A stretch of DNA of 20,635 nt from positions 1-20,635 of the forward strand of contig CAYGBW010000065.1 in NCBI GenBank assembly GCA_964348185.1. The letters are read 5' to 3'. Positions 14,214-20,635 of the stretch are shown one piece after another. The position numbers and the translations under genes were made by a program. The notes beneath the pieces are model-generated. The model saw only the letters and a program-made list of their open reading frames with translations, did no database searches and was not told the origin of the DNA. Each line of letters begins with the position of its first letter. Position 1 is the first letter of the stretch. This DNA is from CAYGBW01 sp964348185. Lineage in GTDB: Bacteria; Desulfobacterota; BSN033; WVXP01.

Positions 14214-14834
14214 TTATGGGATAGGATCGGGGGTACGCTCAACCTCGAGGTAAGGCCTGAGGGAATCGAGTTTTTTCCGTCCCACACCGGAAAGGGTCAG
14301 CAAGTCGTCAAGGTGCGTGAAGCCGCCCTTCTGGTCGCGGTAACGGACAATCCGTTTGGCCAGACTCGGCCCGATTCCAGGAATCAAGGTCAGGTCTTCA
14401 GGCTGGATATCGTTCAGGTTGCTGGGGAGGGTGTAGAGAATCTTCTTGGCAGGATCCATGGGCTCGACCCGGATCCTGAGTTCACGCCCTGAGCGAGACA
14501 AGATCAGGGCTGTTCCGTTTTTCAGACGTCCAGGCAAGGGATCCCTGGGAATGAGTTCGGGAGGTATCCCTGCTCTGAGAAGGAGTTGTTCGGTCCCCAC
14601 GGGCTTAGGAAAGGTATAGATGCCGGGAGAGGCGAGACTCCCCTCGACCTCTGCAACAAAGGGGTGGGGTTTTGCAGGCTGGCTATTGAGCTTTTCCTGC
14701 GATGGGAAGGGGCCGGAACGGCTTCTCATCCAAAAGGAGACAAAGAAAACCCCAACCAGGAGGGCGAGGAAAACCGTCGGTTCTGGCAAGAGAACCCATC
14801 TCCGTCTACGCTTTCTCAAGGAGGGGATTTTCAC
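14214..14834 (-). CDS. ComEA-like helix-hairpin-helix DNA-binding protein
   Basis: Membrane-anchored protein of 206 residues. A basic N-terminus (KIPSLRKRRRRW) is followed by one membrane segment (about 20-38), a linker, an SLBB-like segment (about 64-95, VEGSLASPGIYTFP) and a C-terminal double helix-hairpin-helix (about 145-198, LIPGIGPSLAKRIVRYRDQKGGF and LLTLSGVGRKKLDSLRPYL). This matches ComEA, the DNA receptor in natural transformation. The GTG start overlaps the cimA stop by four bases (GTGA) and follows AAGGA at six bases; starting further upstream would bury about 30 residues inside cimA. No other competence genes are seen nearby, so a role in DNA uptake is inferred from the family only. 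Confidence 0.85.
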   Translation of the reverse strand: MKIPSLRKRRRRWVLLPEPTVFLALLVGVFFVSFWMRSRSGPFPSQEKLNSQPAKPHPFVAEVEGSLASPGIYTFPKPVGTEQLLLRAGIPPELIPRDPLPGRLKNGTALILSRSGRELRIRVEPMDPAKKILYTLPSNLNDIQPEDLTLIPGIGPSLAKRIVRYRDQKGGFTHLDDLLTLSGVGRKKLDSLRPYLEVERTPDPIP

Positions 14835-16399
14835 TTCTCTTCCTTGAGCAGTTTGTACTCGATGCTGTCCACCAAGGCCTGCCAGCTGGCCTGAATGATA
14901 TTCTCCGATACCCCGACAGTCCCCCATTTGTCATGGCTATCTTGAGACTCGATGAGAACTCGCGTCGCAGCCCGGGTACCGTGGATGGTCGAGAGAATTC
15001 TCACCTTGAAGTCCACCAATTTGACCTCTTTGAGCTCTGGGTAGATTTTTTCCAAAGCCTTGCGCAAGGCATTGTCCAGCGCGTTAACCGGTCCGTTTCC
15101 CAGAGCCGCCGTGTGTTCAACCCGATCTCCCACCCTGATCATAATGGTGGCCTCGGAAATGGGTGGCTCATCCTCTGTTCTCTTTTCAACAATGACCCTG
15201 AATCCCATGAGTTCGAAGAACCGTCTGTGCTTGCCCAGAGCCTTTTTGACCAGGATTTCAAAGGACCCCTCCGCCCCTTCGAACTGGAATCCCTTGTTCT
15301 CGAGGTCCTTGAGGTCAGAGAGTATCTTCTGAGTGATCGGATCCTTACTCTTGAGGTTTATGTCGTATTCTGCCGCCTTGGCTAGGATGTTGCTCTGCCC
15401 GGCGAGATCGGAAATCAGCACCCTCTGGCGATTTCCCACCTGCTCGGGGCGGATGTGTTCATAGGTCAGGGGGCTTTTCCGAATGGCACTGACGTGAATC
15501 CCTCCCTTGTGGGCAAAAGCGCTGGCACCGACATAGGGTTGGTGTTTGTTATGGGGAATATTGGCCAATTCGTTTACGAACCTTGAGACTTCTCTCAGCT
15601 TTTTCAGTTGATCATCAGAGATGCAGTCACGCCCTAACTTCAATTTAAGGGCCGGAATGATAGAACAGAGGTTGGCATTGCCACAACGCTCACCGAAGCC
15701 GTTGATGGTTCCCTGCACGTGGATCATACCATTTCGGACGGCAAGAATCGTATTGGCCACGGCGAGTTCCGAATCATTGTGAACGTGGATTCCGAGGGGG
15801 GCAGAGAGATGGGGTTTCGCCTCCCTGATGATCGCCTCGAGTTCCCAGGGGAGGGTTCCCCCGTTTGTGTCGCACAGAACGATGCAGTCCGCCCCTGCTT
15901 CCTCGGCTCGCCTGACCGTTGCAAGGGCATAGCTCGGATTGGACTTATACCCGTCGAAAAAGTGCTCAGCGTCGTATATGAGTTCGTCGGTTCTCTTTCT
16001 CAGGAATTCAAGAGACCGAGAGATCATGTCGAGATTCTCATCGAGGTCAATTTTCATAACCTCTCGGGGATGGACATCCCAGGACTTTCCAAAAATGGTC
16101 ACCGTCGGAGTGCCTGTCTCAAGGAGGGTTTGGATGTTCCGATCGCGCTCGGGCCCACTACCCGGTCGGCAGGTGCTGCCAAAGGCTGTAATCTTTGCAT
16201 GGGTGAAGGAAACCCGACTTATCTCGCGAAAAAACTGGAGGTCTTTGGGGTTCGAGCCAGGCCACCCTCCCTCGATGTAATGGATGCCGAGTTCATCGAG
16301 TCTTGTTGCGATCCTGACCTTGTCTTCCACTGAGAATGCGATATCCTCGGCCTGGCTGCCGTCCCGCAGGGTGGTATCGTAGATTCTAATGCTCTCCAT
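14831..16399 (-). CDS. cimA: (R)-citramalate synthase
   Basis: Condenses pyruvate and acetyl-CoA to (R)-citramalate, the first step of the threonine-independent route to 2-oxobutyrate and isoleucine. The 522-residue product begins with the catalytic TIM-barrel motif IYDTTLRDGSQAEDIAFS (5-22); the metal-binding HVHNDSELA (about 200-208) and GTINGFGERCGNANL (about 221-235) follow. The C-terminal part (about 380-515) is a LeuA-type allosteric domain. Length and the GGWPGSNPKD segment (44-53) separate it from 2-isopropylmalate and homocitrate synthases. It begins 18 bases after the lysC stop, following AAGGAAG, and its stop overlaps the comEA-like gene, so lysC-cimA-comEA is probably one transcript. 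Feedback inhibition by isoleucine would be usual for the family. Confidence 0.94.
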   Translation of the reverse strand: MESIRIYDTTLRDGSQAEDIAFSVEDKVRIATRLDELGIHYIEGGWPGSNPKDLQFFREISRVSFTHAKITAFGSTCRPGSGPERDRNIQTLLETGTPTVTIFGKSWDVHPREVMKIDLDENLDMISRSLEFLRKRTDELIYDAEHFFDGYKSNPSYALATVRRAEEAGADCIVLCDTNGGTLPWELEAIIREAKPHLSAPLGIHVHNDSELAVANTILAVRNGMIHVQGTINGFGERCGNANLCSIIPALKLKLGRDCISDDQLKKLREVSRFVNELANIPHNKHQPYVGASAFAHKGGIHVSAIRKSPLTYEHIRPEQVGNRQRVLISDLAGQSNILAKAAEYDINLKSKDPITQKILSDLKDLENKGFQFEGAEGSFEILVKKALGKHRRFFELMGFRVIVEKRTEDEPPISEATIMIRVGDRVEHTAALGNGPVNALDNALRKALEKIYPELKEVKLVDFKVRILSTIHGTRAATRVLIESQDSHDKWGTVGVSENIIQASWQALVDSIEYKLLKEEK

Positions 16400-16417
16400 G
16401 GGATGGAACTTCCTTTT

Positions 16418-17638
16418 TTAATGCTCCTCCTCAAGCTCGAAGGTATCGTGAAGGGCCCGCACGGCCAATTCGGTGTATTTCGATTCGATGACGCAGGAGA
16501 TCTTGATCTCAGACGTGCTGATCATTTGGATGTTGATGTTCTCCTTGGCCAGTGCACCAAACATCATTGAGGCGACGCCACTGTGGCTCCTCATCCCGGT
16601 CCCCACGATGGAAACCTTGGCGATATCCTTATCGATGAGTACATCGCCGGCTTCAATTTCAGCAGCCACCTTCTGTGCAGCGACAAGGGCCTTTTGGCTG
16701 TCCGTTTTAAGGACGGTGAAGGTGACATCGGTGTAGCCTTCCCGGCTCACGTTCTGAATGATCATGTCCACCAGAATATTTTCGTCTGCAAGCGCTCCAA
16801 ATAGGGTGGCCGCAACCCCGGGTCTGTCAGGCACGCGGGTCACCGTGAGTTTTGCCTCTCCCTTGTCGTAAGTTACACCCGATACCAGCACCATTTCCAT
16901 TTCCCTGTCCTCCGTGCACACCCTGGTTCCCACGTGATCATTGAATGACGACCGAACGTGAATTGGCACACCGTATCTCATGGCAAACGCCACGGACCGA
17001 ATCTGCAAGACCTTGGCACCGAGGCTCGCCATCTCCATCATTTCTTCATAGGAGATCCGGTTCAGTTTGCGGGCTTTTTCATAAACGCTCGGGTCGGTTG
17101 TGTAGACGCCGTCTACATCGGTATAGATTTCACAAACATCGGCTCCGAGGGCGGCCGCGAGAGCAACAGCCGTGGTATCAGAGCCCCCCCTGCCCAGAGT
17201 TGTGATGTTGTTATTCCCATCAATCCCCTGGAACCCCGCCACGATGACGACCTTTCCAGCCCGGAGCGCTTCGAGAATCCTATTTCCGGCAATCTGGGTA
17301 ATGCTCGCCTTTCCGTAGGCGCTGTCCGTGAGAATTGCCACCTGAAATCCCAGGAAGGACTGAGCCTTTTGCCCCATCGACTCCAGCGCCATAGCCAGGA
17401 GGGCTATCGAAACCTGTTCCCCTGTCGAGATGAGGACGTCTATTTCTCGCCCATCAGGACACTTCCCTATCTCCTGGGCGAGGCGCAGGAGGCGGTCGGT
17501 CTCTCCAGCCATGGCTGAGGCGACGACCACCACGTCGTTTCCCTTTTCCTTGGTTTTGATAATCCGGCGGGCTACATTCCTGATCTTTTCGATGTCACCT
17601 ACCGAGGTTCCACCGTACTTCTGGACCACCAATGCCAT
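16418..17638 (-). CDS. lysC: Aspartate kinase
   Basis: Phosphorylates aspartate, the committed step to lysine, threonine, methionine and diaminopimelate. The 406-residue product has the kinase motif VQKYGGTSVG (5-14), STGEQVS, GFQGID and TTLGRGGSDTTAVALAAAL, then two C-terminal ACT domains (about 265-335 and 345-400) that bind feedback inhibitors. Length fits the monofunctional, ACT-ACT type found in most bacteria. I chose the ATG giving MALVVQKYGG, nine bases after AAGGAGG; an ATG six bases upstream is only three bases from the same site. It follows tsaE after a 244-base gap containing possible RNA structure and precedes cimA directly. No sequence-encoded leader peptide for attenuation was recognised. 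Confidence 0.95.
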   Translation of the reverse strand: MALVVQKYGGTSVGDIEKIRNVARRIIKTKEKGNDVVVVASAMAGETDRLLRLAQEIGKCPDGREIDVLISTGEQVSIALLAMALESMGQKAQSFLGFQVAILTDSAYGKASITQIAGNRILEALRAGKVVIVAGFQGIDGNNNITTLGRGGSDTTAVALAAALGADVCEIYTDVDGVYTTDPSVYEKARKLNRISYEEMMEMASLGAKVLQIRSVAFAMRYGVPIHVRSSFNDHVGTRVCTEDREMEMVLVSGVTYDKGEAKLTVTRVPDRPGVAATLFGALADENILVDMIIQNVSREGYTDVTFTVLKTDSQKALVAAQKVAAEIEAGDVLIDKDIAKVSIVGTGMRSHSGVASMMFGALAKENINIQMISTSEIKISCVIESKYTELAVRALHDTFELEEEH

Positions 17639-17644
17639 GGACAT

Positions 17645-17888
17645 CTTCCTCCTTCACCAGGGCGTTGCCAGACTGAGAATCCCTTTGACCGGTCTTTTGG
17701 ACGTTCCGTGGTCGAACCGGTCGGCAGAAGGTCAGAGCCTATCCATCCGGTGCAGAGCCAGACCCTGAGGCCTCCGACCCCGGAAGCCTCGAAAAGACAG
17801 CATTCCCTGTGCCACCGTAATGTTCAAGGGAGGATCCAGGAGCTTTTGAAAAAATCCGAAAAAACCGCAAAGGGATTCCCCCAGCAGT
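17645..17888 (-). other. Intergenic leader between tsaE and lysC with potential RNA structure
   Basis: No gene is supported. On the minus strand GAGGCTTCC-GGGGTC-GGAGGCCTC (17767-17790) forms a nine-pair stem with one G-U pair but no following T-run, so it is not a standard terminator. Complementary GACCGGT and ACCGGTC segments lie nearer the lysC start. I did not recognise a lysine riboswitch or T-box, and no clear -10 element is seen. Confidence 0.35.
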
Positions 17889-18383
17889 CTATCCCCAACC
17901 GATTCCGTCAAATTCTTGGCGAATGGCCTCGATAATCTGCACATTATCCTTTCCGATAGCCTCAATGACGAGTTGCCTGTTCTTCGGCCCTGTCCACCGA
18001 ATCTCGATCCAGATGTGTTGGGGAGGCATCAAAGGGGTGGCCTTTTCTGCCCATTCGATAGCGGTCACCCCATGTCCATAAACGTACTCCTCAAGACCCA
18101 AGTCCTCCAGGTCTCTGCCCTTGGATAATCGATAGAGATCGAGATGGTAGAGGGGAATTCTCCCCGGGTATTCGTTTATCAGGACGAAGGAAGGGCTGGA
18201 GACGGCATACCTCCTGTCCACCCCGAGTCCACTGGCCAGTCCCTTGATGAACTGGGTTTTGCCCAGCCCAAGCTCCCCTGTGAGCGCAACAAGAGATCCT
18301 GGCTTGAGGAATCGGCCGATCAACCTTCCGAGTTTCCTTGTTTGTGCAGCACCATGAGACTCAGTGATGAATCTTTTCTTCAC
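17889..18383 (-). CDS. tsaE: tRNA threonylcarbamoyladenosine biosynthesis ATPase TsaE
   Basis: ATPase partner of TsaB and TsaD in making N6-threonylcarbamoyladenosine at position 37 of ANN-decoding tRNAs; cytoplasmic and usually essential. The 164-residue product has Walker A TGELGLGKTQF (35-45), the switch SPSFVLINEY (63-72), HLDLYRL (80-86) and the IEWAEK motif (109-114), all characteristic. Length is normal for the family. The start is a GTG with no good ribosome binding site; a strong GGAGGGAG site lies about 43 bases upstream but has no usable in-frame start codon close to it. Upstream is a 526-base gene-free block; downstream is lysC. Placement beside lysC/cimA and near glmM resembles deltaproteobacterial loci as I recall them. 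Confidence 0.92.
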   Translation of the reverse strand: MKKRFITESHGAAQTRKLGRLIGRFLKPGSLVALTGELGLGKTQFIKGLASGLGVDRRYAVSSPSFVLINEYPGRIPLYHLDLYRLSKGRDLEDLGLEEYVYGHGVTAIEWAEKATPLMPPQHIWIEIRWTGPKNRQLVIEAIGKDNVQIIEAIRQEFDGIGWG

Positions 18384-18909
18384 AGGATGCAGTTTTTCTG
18401 GATCTTTGGGATCAGTGAATCGTTGCTCCCTCCGGGTAGAGATAACAACAGAGGTCTCACCTGAAGGCCCTCGCCCGTATCAAAAGGATGGTTCAAGGGT
18501 CTTCAAAAATCGGAAGTGAAGCTCCCCGCGCTTCCGCACGGGGCATCCTGGCGAAGGCGAGTAAATGTTTACCATGGGACTTCAGGGAAATCAAGTCTAC
18601 TCGCAGCAGGAAAGGATGAGACAATCGAAGGGGAGAGAATAGATCGAAGGCCGCAGGTCACGAGAACGCTTGACGTGGGCACAGATGGCTGTGTTGTCAG
18701 GGGTCGGCTTTCCGTCGTCAAACAAGCTCATGAATATGAAGGGAAACGATTCAATGGGAAAGACCGCTATTGCGATCGTGTCGGAAAATGATAACCTGTA
18801 CTCCCGTAACCCGGACAGGCGAGGCAATACACCGACGGTCCATACAACAGCCCCTCAGATTGACCGGGCATTCGGGAGGGACAGACGGGGGAAGGAGCTA
18901 CAGCCCCGA
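18384..18909. other. 526-base gene-free block, possible decayed mobile-element end
   Basis: No gene could be supported on either strand. On the plus strand CCCCGCG-CTTCCG-CACGGGG (18524-18543) is a compact hairpin (six of seven pairs), followed by GCATCCTGGCGAAGGCGAG. Hairpin-plus-tail ends of this sort remind me of IS200/IS605-type element termini, but no transposase or TnpB remnant is recognisable, so this is a guess. In related genomes pdxJ, acpS or nnr often lie between glmM and tsaE; no remnant of them was recognised. Confidence 0.35.
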
Positions 18910-19389
18910 TCAGGCCTTGTACTTGAAATCGTCCGGATTGAGACTCTCCAGCCACTCCTTCAGCTGGTCCTCCTGCATTTCTTTGTCCAACTCGATCTTC
19001 TTTGCCTTTGAAAGAACCTCTTCCGTCACATAGATAGGAGCGCCTGCCCCAAGAGCGATCGCGATGGCATCACTTGGCCGGGAATCTATGGTGATTTCCT
19101 CGCCCTTGGACTTGATGTGGATCAGGGCGTAGTAAGTGTTGTCCCTGAGGTCCATCACCTCGATCTTTGAAATCTCTGACTGAAAAAGCGCCAATACATT
19201 GCGAAGGAGATCATGGGTCATGGGGCGATGGGAGTGGACGTTTTTCAACTTGAGGGCGATGGCGTTAGCCTCGAAAGGCCCGATCCATATGGGTAGAGCG
19301 TGTGTGTTTTCGAGATCCGACAAGAGCACGACAAACCCATTCGACGAGGGGTCAAAGGTCAAGAACTTCACTTTCATCTCAACGGTCAT
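18910..19389 (-). CDS. Bifunctional nuclease family protein (DUF151)
   Basis: Member of the DUF151/BFN family (PF02577). The 159-residue product opens VKFLTFDPSSNGFVVLLSD and contains LPIWIGPFEANAIALKL (about 33-49), RPMTHDLL, YYALIHIK and SRPSDAIAIALGAGAPIYV (about 103-121), the conserved core of the family. Plant BFN-like members have been reported with RNase and DNase activity; the bacterial role is unclear. I start at the ATG after GAGAGAGG; a longer frame would extend through the promoter. The promoter leaves only about 13 bases of leader. It lies downstream of glmM on the same strand with its own promoter. Confidence 0.9.
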   Translation of the reverse strand: MTVEMKVKFLTFDPSSNGFVVLLSDLENTHALPIWIGPFEANAIALKLKNVHSHRPMTHDLLRNVLALFQSEISKIEVMDLRDNTYYALIHIKSKGEEITIDSRPSDAIAIALGAGAPIYVTEEVLSKAKKIELDKEMQEDQLKEWLESLNPDDFKYKA

Positions 19390-19408
19390 TGGGAACCTCT
19401 CTCTGAGT

Positions 19409-19437
19409 ATTATAACAACTGACACTCTGTCTATCAA
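19409..19437 (-). promoter_or_regulatory. Near-consensus sigma70 promoter for the DUF151 gene
   Basis: On the minus strand: TTGATA (-35), exactly 17 bases, then the perfect TATAAT (-10, at 19409-19414). The predicted start near 19402 leaves about 13 bases before the ATG at 19389, just enough for the GAGAGAGG ribosome binding site. It is the strongest promoter-like sequence in the window. Confidence 0.8.
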
Positions 19438-19546
19438 GCAATATACGTACCACAACTCCAAAAATTATTGATCCATCAGCCTAACCCCCTCTTCAGAACG
19501 GTCCACCCTACCGATTCCAAAGATCATTGAAAGCTCCCGCTGAACC

Positions 19547-20635
19547 TCACCCGAGGATCCTTTCGATCGTCTCGGATAGATCACCCCCCATGCGTTGAAT
19601 CTGATCCTCCCTCTCCCCTTCCAACATGACCCGGATGACTGGCTCTGTACCAGAGTATCGGATGACGATTCTACCGGTCTTTCCAAGCTCCCCCTTGATG
19701 GTCGTGATTTTACGATGAATCTCAGGGATCTGAGACAGTTCCTTCTTTTCCTTGACCCGGGCGTTGAAGAGGACCTGGGGAAGGGGCGTCATGATGGAAG
19801 CCAAGTCGGCGAGAGACCTGCCTTTCTTGGTCAAAACAGCGAGCACTTGAAGGGCCGTGATGATGCCGTCCCCGGTCGTGTTATAGTCGAGAAAGATCGT
19901 GTGTCCTGACTTCTCGCCCCCCATGTTGTACCCGCCTCGTTTCATCTCGTCGACCACGTACCGGTCGCCTACGGCCGTCTTGACGACTTTTCCGTTGAAG
20001 GCCTCGAGGGACCTTTCCAGGCCCATATTGCTCATGATTGTCGTAACCAGGGTGTTCTTTTTCAGCCGTTTCTCCTGAATCATATCAACGGCGCATATGG
20101 CCATGATGTGGTCGCCATCGACGACATTTCCCCGTTCGTCAACGAAAACGATGCGATCAGCGTCGCCGTCCAGTGCCATTCCAACGTCCGCTCCGGTTTC
20201 GAGAACCAATCGGCTCACCTCCTCCGGATGAAGGGAGCCGCAGTTCAGGTTGATATTTTCGCCATCCGGCTCTACCCCGATGGGAATCACTTCTGCTCCC
20301 AGTTCCTCGAGGACGGTGGGAGCCACCCGATAGGCCGCACCGTTGGCGCAGTCGAGCACGATTTTGAGACCATCGAGACTGATCGGGGAGGGAAAAGTGT
20401 TCTTGAGAAAAACAATGTACCTTCCCCGGGCGTCGTCAATGCGAAAAGCCTTCCCAACCTCCCTTGCCGTAGGCCGCAGTGAATCGATCGAATTCGAAGA
20501 AATCAGCGCTTCGATTCTGTCTTCCATCTCATCGGGCAGCTTGAACCCATCATGGGAGAAGATCTTGATTCCGTTGTCGTAAAATGGATTGTGGGAGGCC
20601 GATATCATCACCCCCGCATCGGCCCTCATGGATCG
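19547..20635 (-). CDS. glmM: Phosphoglucosamine mutase, N-terminus beyond the window
   Basis: Converts glucosamine-6-phosphate to glucosamine-1-phosphate, supplying UDP-GlcNAc for peptidoglycan and lipopolysaccharide. The reading frame runs through the right edge; about 362 residues are visible and roughly 88 are missing, judged from the position of the catalytic serine. Visible landmarks: SMRADAGVMISASHNPFYDNG with the phosphorylated serine in SASHNP, the metal loop DGDADR, the sugar-binding GGEKSGH, and the phosphate-binding RYSGTEPVIRVM near the C-terminus. These features and GVMISASHNPFYDNGIKIF point to GlmM rather than phosphomannomutase ManB. No clear terminator follows; 157 bases separate it from the DUF151 gene, which has its own promoter. 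Confidence 0.95.
   Translation of the reverse strand, partial: RSMRADAGVMISASHNPFYDNGIKIFSHDGFKLPDEMEDRIEALISSNSIDSLRPTAREVGKAFRIDDARGRYIVFLKNTFPSPISLDGLKIVLDCANGAAYRVAPTVLEELGAEVIPIGVEPDGENINLNCGSLHPEEVSRLVLETGADVGMALDGDADRIVFVDERGNVVDGDHIMAICAVDMIQEKRLKKNTLVTTIMSNMGLERSLEAFNGKVVKTAVGDRYVVDEMKRGGYNMGGEKSGHTIFLDYNTTGDGIITALQVLAVLTKKGRSLADLASIMTPLPQVLFNARVKEKKELSQIPEIHRKITTIKGELGKTGRIVIRYSGTEPVIRVMLEGEREDQIQRMGGDLSETIERILG

Noticed and set aside
16246..16262. GGTTCGAGCC resembling a tRNA T-arm
   Set aside because: It is inside the cimA coding sequence, and no acceptor or anticodon stem surrounds it.
17821..17880. T-rich stretch after tsaE as an intrinsic terminator
   Set aside because: T-runs are present on the minus strand but no stable stem directly precedes them.

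Overview
The window looks like chromosomal DNA of a strictly anaerobic Deltaproteobacterium (Desulfobacterota, Syntrophobacterales/Desulfobacterales-like). This is inferred from gene content only: a GcdA-type decarboxylase subunit, a citramalate synthase beside lysC, an LpoB/COG3014/LPP20 lipoprotein cluster, and CGAATATCGAA-type inverted-repeat spacers. I see no rRNA, tRNA, CRISPR array or intact transposase. Most genes are on the minus strand; only the PilZ gene and gcdA read plus.

Region 1 (1-5379, minus) is a complete branched-chain amino acid ABC transporter in the order livK-livH-livM-livG-livF, followed by the N-terminus of an M20 deacylase that runs off the left edge. A good sigma70-type promoter precedes livK.

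Region 2 (5438-10971, minus) is an envelope cluster: LpoB-like lipoprotein, COG3014 lipoprotein, a repeat spacer, an LPP20 lipoprotein, a PDZ-less trypsin-like protease, and a second LPP20 lipoprotein whose start overlaps the protease stop. A strong intrinsic terminator closes it. This is the best candidate for a poorly described system.

Region 3 (11292-13961, plus) holds a small PilZ-domain protein with its own promoter, then, after about 410 gene-free bases, gcdA without the other decarboxylase subunits.

Region 4 (13962-20635, minus) starts with a repeat spacer. In transcription order from the right edge it has partial glmM, a bifunctional nuclease (DUF151) with a near-consensus promoter, a 526-base gene-free block, tsaE, a structured-looking gap, lysC, cimA and a ComEA-like helix-hairpin-helix protein coupled to cimA by a 4-base overlap. 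Aspartate kinase and citramalate synthase feed the aspartate-family and isoleucine pathways; TsaE and GlmM are core functions. Start sites were moved from the longest reading frame where a ribosome binding site or operon overlap supported an internal start.
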